64,000 nucleotides of DNA from Agrostemma githago (Eukaryota; Streptophyta; Magnoliopsida; Caryophyllales; Caryophyllaceae): contig OY288243.1 of assembly GCA_958450325.1 (NCBI GenBank), positions 24,520,844-24,584,843 on the forward strand. Direction: 5' to 3'. The position numbers and the translations under genes were made by a program. Positions within the stretch are counted from its first letter, which is position 1; each line of letters begins with the position of its first letter. Positions 34,459-47,100 of this stretch are shown here, piece after piece. The notes beneath the pieces were generated by a model that saw nothing but the letters and a program-made list of their open reading frames with translations, was not told where the DNA came from and searched no databases.

Positions 34459-37400
34459 CATCCCAAAGAGTAGTCCGGATATAGTAAGAACCTATCTCGA
34501 AGAAAGTCCAAGGAGAAAGATCATAGTCATAAATTATCTCAAAGAAAGTCCAGGGACAAAGATCCGTCCCAAAGAGTAGTCCAGAGATAGTCTGATATTA
34601 CCTCGAAGAAAGACCAGGGACAAAGATCTGTCCCAAAGAGTTGTCCAGAGATTGTTAGAAACTATCTCGATTAAAGTCCATAGACAAAGATCTGTCCCAA
34701 AGAGTAGTCCAGACATTGTCAGAAACTATCTCGAAGAAAGTCAAGGGACAAAGATCCGTCCCAAAGAGTAGTCCGGAGATAGTCAGATACTATCTCGAAG
34801 AAAGACCAGGGACAAAGATCCGTCCCAAAGAGTTGTCCAGAGATAGTTAGAAACTATCTCGAATAAAGTCCACGGACAAAGATCCGTCCCAAAGAATAGT
34901 CCGGAGATTGTCAGAAACTATCTCAAAGAAAGTCCAGGGACAAAGATCCGTCCCAAAGAGTAGTCCGGAGATAGTCAAAAACTATCTCGAAGAAAGTTCA
35001 GGGACAAAGATCTGTCCCAAAGAGTAGTCCGGAGATAGTCAAAAACTATCTCGAAGAAAGTTCAGGGACAAAGATTCGTCCCATAGAGTAGTCCAGAGAT
35101 AATCAGAAACAAGCTCGAAGAAAGTCCAGGGACAAAGATCCGTCCCAAAGAGTAGTCCATAGATAATCATAAACTATCTCGAAGAAAGTCCTCGGAGAAA
35201 GATCCGTCCCAAAGAGTAGTCCAGAGATAGTCAGATACTATCTCGAAAAAAGACCTGGGACAAAGATCCGTCCCAAAGAGTTGTCCAGAGATAGTTAGAA
35301 ATTATCTAGAATAAAGTCCACGGACAAAGATCTGTCCCAAAGAGTAGTCCAGAGATTGTTAGAAACTATCTCGAAGAAAGTCAAGGGACAAAGATCCGTC
35401 CTAAAGAGTAGTCCGGAGATAGTCAGATACTATCTCGAAGAAAGACCAGGGAGAAAGATTCGTCCCATAGAGTAGTCCAGAGATAGTCAGAAACTATCTC
35501 GAAGAAAGTCCAGGAACAAAGATCCGTCCCAAAGAGTAGTCCATAGATAGTCACAAATTATCTCGAAGAAACACCTCGGAGAAAGATCCGTCCCAAAGAG
35601 TAGTCCAGAGATAGTCAAAAATTATCTCGAAGAAAGTTCAGGGACAAAGATCCGTCCCAAAGAATAGTCCAAAGATAGTGAGAAACTATCTCGAAGAAAG
35701 TCAAGGGACAAAGATCCATCCCAAAGAGTAGTCCGGATATAGTAAGAACCTATCTCGAAGAAAGTCCAAGGAGAAAGATCATAGTCATAAATTATCTCAA
35801 AGAAAGTCCAGGGACAAAGATTCGTCCCAAAGAGTAGTCCAGAGATAGTCAGATACTATCTCGAAGAAAGACCAGGGACAAAGACCCGTCCCAAAGAGTA
35901 GTCCGGAGATAGTAAAAAACTATCTCGAAGAAAGTTCAGGGACAAAGATTCGTCCCATAGAGTAGTCTAGAGATAGTCACAAAACTATCTCGAAGAAAGT
36001 CCAGGGAAAAGATCCGTCCCAAAGAGTAGTCCAGAGATATTCATAAACTATCTCGAAGAAAGTCCTCGGAGAAAGATCCGTCCCAAAGAGTAGTTCTGAG
36101 ATAGTCAAAAACTATCTCGAAGAAAGACCAGGGACAAAGATCCGTCCCAAAGAGTAGTCCAGTAATTGTTAGAAACTATCGCGAAAAAATTTAAGGGACA
36201 AAGATACGTCACAAAGAGTAGTCCGAAGATAGTCAGAAAATATCTTGAAGAACGTCCAGGGAGAAAGATCCGTCCCAAAGAATAGTCAAAAGATAGTCAG
36301 AAACTATCTCGAAGAAAGTCAAGGGACAAAGATCCATCCCAAAGAGTAGTCCGGATATAGTAAGAACCTATCTCGAAGAAAGTCCAAGGAGAAAGATCAT
36401 AGTCATAAATTATCTCAAAGAAAGTCCAGGGACAAAGATCCGTCCCAAAGAGTAGTCCAGAGATAGTCAGATATTACCTCGAAGAAAGACCATAGACAAA
36501 GATCTGTCCCAAAGAGTAGTCCAGACATTGTCAGAAACTATCTCGAAGAAAGTCAAGGGACAAAGATCCGTCCCAAAGAGTAGTCCGGAGATAGTCAGAT
36601 ACTATCTCGAAGAAAGACCAGGGACAAAGATCCGTCCCAAAGAGTTGTCCAAATAGTTAGAAACTATCTCGAATAAAGTCCACGGACAAAGATCCGTCCC
36701 AAAGAATAGTCCGGAGATTGTCAGAAACTATCTCAAAGAAAGTCCAGGGACAAAGATCCGTCCCAAAGAGTAGTCCGGAGATAGTCAAAAACTATCTCGA
36801 AGAAAGTTCAGGGAATAAGATCCGTCCCAAAGAGTAGTCCGGAGATAGTCAAAAACTATCTCGAAGAAAGTTCAGGGACAAAGATTCGTCCCATAGAGTA
36901 GTCCAGAGAGAATCAGAAACAATCTCGAAGAAAGTCCACGGACAAAGATCCGTCCCAAAGAGTAGTCCATAGATAATCATAAACTATCTCGAAGAAAGTC
37001 CTCGGAGAAAGATCCGTCTCAAAGAGTAGTCCAGAGATAGTCAGATACTATCTCGAAAAAAGACCGGGGACAAAGATCCGTCCCAAAGAGTTGTCCAGAG
37101 ATAGTTAGAAATTATCTCGAATAAAGTCCGCGGACAAAGATCTGTCCCAAAGAGTAGTCCAGAGATTGTTAGAAACTATCTCGAAGAAAGTCCAGGGACA
37201 AAGATTCGTCCCATAGAGTAGTCCAGAGATAATCAGAAACTATCTCGAAGAAAGTCTAGGGACAAAGATCCGTCCCAAAGAGTAGTCCAGACATTGTCAG
37301 AACCTATCTCGAAGAAAGTCAAGGGACAAAGATCCGTCCCAAAGAGTAGTCCGGAGATAGTCAGATACTATCTCGAAGAAAGACCAGGGACAAAGATCCG

Positions 37401-38190
37401 TCCCAAAGAGTTGTCCAGAGATAGTTAGAAACTATCTCGAATAAAGTCCACGGACAAAGATCCGTCCCAAAGAGTTGTCCGGAGATTGTCAGAAACTATC
37501 TCGAAGAAAGTCAAAGGACAAAGATCCATCCCAAAGAGTAGTCCGGAGATTGTCAGAAACTATCTCAAAGAAAGTCCAAGGACAAAGATCCGTCCCAAAG
37601 AGTAGTCCGGAGATAGTCAAAAACTATCTCGAAGAAAGTTCAGGGACAAAGATTCGTCCCATAGAGTAGTCCAGAGATAATCAGAAACTATCTCGAAGAA
37701 AGTCCAGGGACAAAGATCCGTCCCAAAGAGTAGTCCATAGATAATCTTAAACTATCTCGAAGAAAGTCCTCGGAGAAAGATCCGTCCCAAAGAGTAGTCC
37801 AGAGATAGTCAAAAACTATCTCGAAGAAAGTCCAGGGACAAAGATCCGTCCCAAAGAGTAGTCCAGTAATTGTTAGAAACTATCTCGAAGAAATTTAAGG
37901 GACAAAGATCCGTCACAAAGAGTAGTCCGAAGATAGTCAGAAAATATCTCGAAGAACGTCCAGGGACAAAGATCCGTCCCAAAGAATAGTCCAAAGATAG
38001 TCAGAAACTATCTCGAAGAAAGTCAAGGGACAAAGATCCATCCCAAAGAGTAGTCCGGATATAGTAAGTCCAAGAAGAAAGATCATAGTCATAAATTATC
38101 TCAAAGAATGTCCAGGGACAAAGATTCGTCTCAAAGAGTAGTCCAGAGATAGTCAGATACTATCTCGAAAAAAGACCGGGGACAAAGATC
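34459..38190 (+). repeat. 3,732-bp HOR unit, copy 2
   Basis: Begins at the junction after GACCGGGGACAAAGATCC near 34459, where the phase jumps back to the equivalent of 30727. Near-identical to copy 1, with small differences such as AGGGAATAAG near 36813 and AAAAAATTTAAG near 36184. Its right end runs without a break into the 1,112-bp array, so the array begins inside this copy. Confidence 0.9.
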
Positions 38191-41100
38191 CGTCCCAAAG
38201 AGTTGTCCAGAGATAGTTAGAAATTATCTCGAATAAAGTCCGCGGACAAAGATCTGTCCCAAAGAGTAGTCCAGAGATTGTTAGAAACTATCTCGAAGAA
38301 AGTCCAGGGACAAAGATTCGTCCCATAGAGTAGTCCAGAGATAATCATAAACTATCTCGAAGAAAGTCTAGGGACAAAGATCCGTCCCAAAAAGTAGTCC
38401 AGACATTGTCAGAACCTATCTCGAAGAAAGTCAAGGGACAAAGATCCGTCCCAAAGAGTAGTCCGGAGATAGTCAGATACTATCTCGAAGAAAGACCAGG
38501 GACAAAGATCCGTCCCAAAGAGTTGTCCAGAGATAGTTAGAAACTATCTCGAATAAAGTCCACGGACAAAGATCCGTCCCAAAGAGTTGTCCGGAGATTG
38601 TCAGAAACTATCTCGAAGAAAGTCAAGGGACAAAGATCCTTCCCAAAGAGTAGTCCGGAGATTGTCAGAAACTATCTCAAAGAAAGTCCAAGGACAAAGA
38701 TCCGTCCCAAAGAGTAGTCCGGAGATAGTCAAAAACTATCTCGAAGAAAGTTCAGGGACAAAGATTCGTCCCATAGAGTAGTCCAGAGATAATCAGAAAC
38801 TATCTCGAAGAAAGTCCAGGGACAAAGATCCGTCCCAAAGAGTAGTCCATAGATAATCATAAACTATCTCGAAGAAAGTCCTCGGAGAAAGATCCGTCCC
38901 AAAGAGTAGTCCAGAGATAGTCAAAAACTATCTCGAAGAAAGTCCAGGGACAAAGATCCGTCCCAAAGAGTAGTCCAGTAATTGTTAGAAACTATCTCGA
39001 AGAAATTTAAGGGACAAAGATCCGTCACAAAGAGTAGTCCGAAGATAGTCAGAAAATATCTCGAAGAAAGTCTAGGGACAAAGATCCGTCCCAAAGAATA
39101 GTCCAAAGATAGTCAGAAACTATCTCGAAGAAAGTCAAGGGACAAAGATCCATCCCAAAGAGTAGTCCGGATATAGTAAGTCCAAGAAGAAAGATCATAG
39201 TCATAAATTATCTCAAAGAATGTCCAGGGACAAAGATTCGTCTCAAAGAGTAGTCCAGAGATAGTCAGATACTATCTCGAAAAAAGACCGGGGACAAAGA
39301 TCCGTCCCAAAGAGTTGTCCAGAGATAGTTAGAAATTATCTCGAATAAAGTCCGCGGACAAAGATCTGTCCCAAAGAGTAGTCCAGAGATTGTTAGAAAC
39401 TATCTCGAAGAAAGTCCAGGGACAAAGATTCGTCCCATAGAGTAGTCCAGAGATAATTAGAAACTATCTCGAAGAAAGTCTAGGGACAAAGATCCGTCCC
39501 AAAGAGTAGTCCAGACATTGTCAGAACCTATCTCGAAGAAAGTCAAGGGACAAAGATCCGTCCCAAAGAGTAGTCCGGAGATAGTCAGATACTATCTCGA
39601 AGAAAGACCAGGGACAAAGATCCGTCCCAAAGAGTTGTCCAGAGATAGTTAGAAACTATCTCGAATAAAGTCCACGGACAAAGATCCGTCCCAAAGAGTT
39701 GTCCGGAGATTGTCAGAAACTATCTCGAAGAAAGTCAAGGGACAAAGATCAATCCCAAAGAGTAGTCCGGAGATTGTCCGAAACTATCTCAAAGAAAGTC
39801 CAAGGACAAAGATCCGTCCCAAAGAGTAGTCCGGAGATAGTCAAAAACTATCTCGAAGAAAGTTCCGGGACAAAGATTCGTCCCATAGAGTAGTCCAGAG
39901 ATAATCAGAAACTATCTCGAAGAAAGTCCAGGGACAAAGATCCGTCCCAAAGAGTAGTCCATAGATAATCATAAACTATCTCGAAGAAAGTCCTCGGAGA
40001 AAGATCCGTCCCAAAGAGTAGTCCAGAGATAGTCAAAAACTATCTCGAAGAAAGTCCAGGGACAAAGATCCGTCCCAAAGAGTAGTCCAGTAATTGTTAG
40101 AAACTATCTCGAAGAAATTTAAGGGACAAAGATCCGTCACAAAGAGTAGTCCGAAGATAGTCAGAAAATATCTCGAAGAAAGTCCAGGGACAAAGATCCG
40201 TCCCAAAGAATAGTCCAAAGATAGTCAGAAACTATCTCGAAGAAAGTCAAGGGACAAAGATCCATCCCAAAGAGTAGTCCGGATATAGTAAGTCCAAGAA
40301 GAAAGATCATAGTCATAAATTATCTCAAAGAATGTCCAGGGACAAAGATTCGTCTCAAAGAGTAGTCCAGAGATAGTCAGATACTATCTCGAAAAAAGAC
40401 CGGGGACAAAGATCCGTCCCAAGGAGTTGTCCAGAGATAGTTAGAAATTATCTCGAATAAAGTCCGCGGCCAAAGATCTGTCCCAAAGAGTAGTCCAGAG
40501 ATTGTTAGAAACTATCTCGAAGAAAGTCCAGGGACAAAGATTCGTCCCATAGAGTAGTCCAGAGATAATCAGAAACTATCTCGAAGAAAGTCTAGGGACA
40601 AAGATCCGTCCCAAAGAGTAGTCCAGACATTGTCAGAACCTATCTCGAAGAAAGTCAAGGGATAAAGATCCGTCCCAAAGAGTAGTCCGGAGATAGTCAG
40701 ATACTATCTCGAAGAAAGACCAGGGACAAAGATCCGTCCCAAAGAGTTGTCCAGAGATAGTTAGAAACAAACTCGAATAAAGTCCACGGACAAAGATCCG
40801 TCCCAAAGAGTTGTCCGGAGATTGTCAGAAACTATCTCGAAGAAAGTCAAGGGACAAAGATCCATCCCAAAGAGTAGTCCGGAGATTGTCAGAAACTATC
40901 TCAAAGAAAGTCCAAGGACAAAGATCCGTCCCAAAGGGTAGTCCGGAGATAGTCAAAAACTATCTCGAAGAAAGTTCAGGGACAAAGATTCGTCCCATAG
41001 AGTAGTCCAGAGATAATCAGAAACTATCTCGAAGAAAGTCCAGGGACAAAGATCCGTCCCAAAGAGTAGTCCATAGATAATCATAAACTATCTCGAAGAA

Positions 41101-44100
41101 AGTCCTCGGAGAAAGATCCGTCCCAAAGACTAGTCCAGAGATAGTCAAAAACTATCTCGAAGAAAGTCCAGGGACAAAGATCCGTCCCAAAGAGTAGTCC
41201 AGTAATTGTTAGAAACTATCTCGAAGAAATTTAAGGGACAAAGATCCGTCACAAAGAGTAGTCCGAAGATAGTCAGAAAATATCTCGAAGAACGTCCAGG
41301 GACAAAGATCCGTCCCAAAGAATAGTCCAAAGATAGTCAGAAACTATCTCGAAGAAAGTCAAGGGACAAAGATCCATCCCAAAGAGTAGTCCGGATATAG
41401 TAAGTCCAAGAAGAAAGATCATAGTCATAAATTATCTCAAAGAATGTCCAGGGACAAAGATTCGTCTCAAAGAGTAGTCCAGAGATAGTCATATACTATC
41501 TCGAAAAAAGACCGGGGACAAAGATCCGTCCCAAAGAGTTGTCCAGAGATAGTTAGAAATTATCTCGAATAAAGTCCGCGGACAAAGATCTGTCCCAAAG
41601 AGTAGTCCAGAGATTGTTAGAAACTATCTCGAAGAAAGTCCAGGGACAAAGATTCGTCCCATAGAGTAGTCCAGAGATAATCAGAAACTATCTCGAAGAA
41701 AGTCTAGGGACAAAGATCCGTCCCAAAGAGTAGTCCAGACATTGTCAGAACCTATCTCGAAGAAAGTCAAGGGATAAAGATCCGTCCCAAAGAGTAGTCC
41801 GGAGATAGTCAGATACTATCTCGAAGAAAGACCAGGGACAAAGATCCGTCCCAAAGAGTTGTCCAGAGATAGTTAGAAACTATCTCGAATAAAGTCCACG
41901 GACAAAGATCCGTCCCAAAGAGTTGTCCGGAGATTGTCAGAAACTATCTCGAAGAAAGTCAAGAGACAAAGATCCATCCCAAAGAGTAGTCCGGAGATTG
42001 TCAGAAACTATCTCAAAGAAAGTCCAAGGACAAAGATCCGTCCCAAAGAGTAGTCCGGAGATAGTCAAAAACTATCTCGAAGAAAGTTCAGGGACAAAGA
42101 TTCGTCCCATAGAGTAGTCCAGAGATAATCAGAGACTATCTCGATGAAAGTCCAGGGACAAAGATCCGTCCCAAAGAGTAGTCCATAGATAATCATAAAC
42201 TATCTCGAAGAAGGTCCTCGGAGAAAGATCCGTCCCAAAGACTAGTCCAGAGATAGTCAAAAACTATCTCGAAGAAAGTCCAGGGACAAAGATCCGTCCC
42301 AAAGAGTAGTCCAGTAATTGTTAGAAACTATCTCGAAGAAATTTAAGGGACAAAGATCCGTCACAAAGAGTAGTCCGAAGATAGTCAGAAAATATCTCGA
42401 AGAACGTCCAGGGACAAAGATCCGTCCCAAAGAATAGTACAAAGATAGTCAGAAACTATCTCGAAGAAAGTCAAGGGACAAAGATCCATCCCAAAGAGTA
42501 GTCCAGATATAGTAAGTCCAAGAAGAAAGATCATAGTCATAAATTATCTCAAAGAATGTCCAGGGACAAAGATTCGTCTCAAAGAGTAGTCCAGAGATAG
42601 TCATATACTATCTCGAAAAAAGACCGGGGACAAAGATCCGTCCCAAAGAGTTGTCCAGAGATAGTTAGAAATTATCTCGAATAAAGTCCGCGGACAAAGA
42701 TCTGTCCCAAAGAGTAGTCCAGAGATTGTTAGAAACTATCTCGAAGAAAGTCCAGGGACAAAGATTCGTCCCATAGAGTAGTCCAGAGATAATCAGAAAC
42801 TATCTCGAAGAAAGTCTAGGGACAAAGATCCGTCCCAAAGAGTAGTCCAGACATTGTCAGAACCTATCTCGAAGAAAGTCAAGGGACAAAGATCCGTCCC
42901 AAAGAGTAGTCCGGAGATAGTCAGATACTATCTCGAAGAAAGACCAGGGACAAAGATCCGTCCCAAAGAGTTGTCCAGAGATAGTTAGAAACTATCTCGA
43001 ATAAAGTCCACGGACAAAGATCCGTCCCAAAGAGTTGTCCGGAGATTATCAGAAACTATCTCGAAGAAAGTCAAGGGACAAAGATCCATCCCAAAGAGTA
43101 GTCCGGAGATTGTTAGAAACTACCTCAAAGAAAGTCCAAGGACAAAGATCCGTCCCAAAGAGTAGTCCGGATATAGTCAAAAACTATCTCGAAGAAAGTT
43201 CAGGGACAAAGATTCGTCCCATAGAGTAGTTCAGAGATAATCAGAAACTATCTCGAAGAAAGTCCAGGGACAAAGATCCGTCCCAAAGAGTAGTCCATAG
43301 ATAATCATAAACTATCTCGAAGAAAGTCCTCGGAGAAAGATCCGTCCCAAAGAGTAGTCCAGAGATAGTCAAAAACTATCTCGAAGAAAGTCCAGGGACA
43401 AAGATCCGTCCCAAAGAGTAGTCCAGTAATTGTTAGAAACTATCTCGAAGAAATTTAAGGGACAAAGATCCGTCACAAAGAGTAGTCCGAAGATAGTCAG
43501 ATAATATCTCGAAGAACGTCCAGGGACAAAGATCCGTCCCAAAGAATAGTCCAAAGATAGTCAGAAACTATCTCGAAGAAAGTCAAGGGACAAAGATCCA
43601 TCCTAAAGAGTAGTCCAGATATAGTAAGTCCAAGAAGAAAGATCATAGTCATAAATTATCTCAAAGAATGTCCAGGGACAAAGATTCGTCTCAAAGAGTA
43701 GTCCAGAGATAGTCAGATACTATCTCGAAAAAAGACCGGGGACAAAGATCCGTTCCAAAGAGTTGTCCAGAGATAGTTAGAAATTATCTCGAATAAAGTC
43801 CGCGGACAAAGATCTGTCCCAAAGAGTAGTCCAGAGATTGTTAGAAACTATCTCGAAGAAAGTCCAGGGACAAAGATTCGTCCCATAGAGTAGTCCAGAG
43901 ATAATCATAAACTATCTCGAAGAAAGTCTAGGGACAAAGATCCGTCCCAAAGAGTAGTCCAGACATTGTCAGAACCTATCTCGAAGAAAGTCAAGGGACA
44001 AAGATCCGTCCCAAAGAGTAGTCCGGAGATAGTCAGATACTATCTCGAAGAAAGACCAGGGACAAAGATCCGTCCCAAAGAGTTGTCCAGAGATAGTTAG

Positions 44101-47100
44101 AAACTATCTCGAATAAAGTCCACGGACAAAGATCCGTCCCAAAGAGTTGTCCGGAGATTGTCAGAAACTATCTCGAAGAAAGTCAAGGGACAAAGATCCA
44201 TCCCAAAGAGTAGTCCGGAGATTGTCCGAAACTATCTCAAAGAAAGTCCAAGGACAAAGATCCGTCCCAAAGAGTAGTCCGGAGATAGTCAAAAACTATC
44301 TCGAAGAAAGTTCCGGGACAAAGATTCGTCCCATAGAGTAGTCCAGAGATAATCAGAAACTATCTCGAAGAAAGTCCAGGGACAAAGATCCGTCCCAAAG
44401 AGTAGTCCATAGATAATCATAAACTATCTCGAAGAAAGTCCTCGGAGAAAGATCCGTCCCAAAGAGTAGTCCAGAGATAGTCAAAAACTATCTCGAAGAA
44501 AGTCCAGGGACAAAGATCCGTCCCAAAGAGTAGTCCAGTAATTGTTAGAAACTATCTCGAAGAAATTTAAGGGACAAAGATCCGTCACAAAGAGTAGTCC
44601 GAAGATAGTCAGAAAATATCTCGAAGAAAGTCCAGGGACAAAGATCCGTCCCAAAGAATAGTCCAAAGATAGTCAGAAACTATCTCGAAGAAAGTCAAGG
44701 GACAAAGATCCATCCCAAAGAGTAGTCCGGATATAGTAAGTCCAAGAAGAAAGATCATAGTCATAAATTATCTCAAAGAATGTCCAGGGACAAAGATTCG
44801 TCTCAAAGAGTAGTCCAGAGATAGTCAGATACTATCTCGAAAAAAGACCGGGGACAAAGATCCGTCCCAAAGAGTTGTCCAGAGATAGTTAGAAATTATC
44901 TCGAATAAAGTCCGCGGACAAAGATCTGTCCCAAAGAGTAGTCCAGAGATTGTTAGAAACTATCTCGAAGAAAGTCCAGGGACAAAGATTCGTCCCATAG
45001 AGTAGTCCAGAGATAATCAGAAACTATCTCGAAGAAAGTCTAGGGACAAAGATCCGTCCCAAAGAGTAGTCCAGACATTGTCAGAACCTATCTCGAAGAA
45101 AGTCAAGGGATAAAGATCCGTCCCAAAGAGTAGTCCGGAGATAGTCAGATACTATCTCGAAGAAAGACCAGGGACAAAGATCCGTCCCAAAGAGTTGTCC
45201 AGAGATAGTTAGAAACAAACTCGAATAAAGTCCACGGACAAAGATCCGTCCCAAAGAGTTGTCCGGAGATTGTCAGAAACTATCTCGAAGAAAGTCAAGG
45301 GACAAAGATCCATCCCAAAGAGTAGTCCGGAGATTGTCAGAAACTATCTCAAAGAAAGTCCAAGGACAAAGATCCGTCCCAAAGGGTAGTCCGGAGATAG
45401 TCAAAAACTATCTCGAAGAAAGTTCAGGGACAAAGATTCGTCCCATAGAGTAGTCCAGAGATAATCAGAAACTATCTCGAAGAAAGTCCAGGGACAAAGA
45501 TCCGTCCCAAAGAGTAGTCCATAGATAATCATAAACTATCTCGAAGAAAGTCCTCGGAGAAAGATCCGTCCCAAAGACTAGTCCAGAGATAGTCAAAAAC
45601 TATCTCGAAGAAAGTCCAGGGACAAAGATCCGTCCCAAAGAGTAGTCCAGTAATTGTTAGAAACTATCTCGAAGAAATTTAAGGGACAAAGATCCGTCAC
45701 AAAGAGTAGTCCGAAGATAGTCAGAAAATATCTCGAAGAACGTCCAGGGACAAAGATCCGTCCCAAAGAATAGTCCAAAGATAGTCAGAAACTATCTCGA
45801 AGAAAGTCAAGGGACAAAGATCCATCCCAAAGAGTAGTCCGGATATAGTAAGTCCAAGAAGAAAGATCATAGTCATAAATTATCTCAAAGAATGTCCAGG
45901 GACAAAGATTCGTCTCAAAGAGTAGTCCAGAGATAGTCAGATACTATCTCGAAAAAAGACCGGGGACAAAGATCCGTCCCAAAGAGTTGTCCAGAGATAG
46001 TTAGAAATTATCTCGAATAAAGTCCGCGGACAAAGATCGGTCCCAAAGAGTAGTCCAGAGATTGTTAGAAACTATCTCGAAGAAAGTCCAGGGACAAAGA
46101 TTCGTCCCATAGAGTAGTCCAGAGATAATCAGAAACTATCTCGAAGAAAGTCTAGGGACAAAGATCCGTCCCAAAGAGTAGTCCAGACATTGTCAGAACC
46201 TATCTCGAAGAAAGTCAAGGGACAAAGATCCGTCCCAAAGAGTAGTCCGGAGATAGTCAGATACTATCTCGAAGAAAGACCAGGGACAAAGATCCGTCCC
46301 AAAGAGTTGTCCAGTGATAGTTAGAAACTATCTCGAATAAAGTCCACGGACAAAGATCCGTCCCAAAGAGTTGTCCGGAGATTGTCAGAAACTATCTCGA
46401 AGAAAGTCAAGGGACAAAGATCCATCCCAAAGAGTAGTCCGGAGATTGTCAGAAACTATCTCAAAGAAAGTCCAAGGACAAAGATCCATCCCAAAGAGTA
46501 GTCCGGAGATAGTCAAAAACTATCTCGAAGAAAGTTCAGGAACAAAGATTCGTCCCATAGAGTAGTCCAGAGATAATCAGAAACTATCTCGAAGAAAGTC
46601 CTGGGACAAAGATCCGTCCCAAAGAGTAGTCCATAGATAATCATAAACTATCTCGAAGAAAGTCCTCGGATAAAGATCCGTCCCAAAGAGTAGTCCAGAG
46701 ATACTCAAAAACTATCTCGAAGAAAGTCCAGGGACAAAGATCCGTCCCAAAGAGTAGTCCAGTAATTGTTAGAAACTATCTCGAAGAAATTTAAGGGACA
46801 AAGATCCGTCACAAAGAGTAGTCCGAAGATAGTCAGAAAATATCTCGAAGAACGTCCAGGGACAAAGATCCGTCCCAAAGAATAGTCCAAAGATAGTCAT
46901 AAACTATCTCGAAGAAAGTCAAGGGACAAAGATCCATCCCAAAGAGTAGTCCGGATATAGTAAGTCCAAGAAGAAAGATCATAGTCATAAATTATCTCAA
47001 AGAATGTCCAGGGACAAAGATTCGTCTCAAAGAGTAGTCCAGAGATAGTCAGATACTATCTCGAAAAAATACCGGGGACAAAGATCCGTCCCAAAGAGTT

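Noticed and set aside
37475..37669. Conserved 64-residue frame repeated every 1,112 bp, with an opposite-strand 61-residue frame
   Set aside because: Conservation follows from HOR homogeneity, not from selection on a protein. It begins at TTG, and both strands are open only because of monomer phase.
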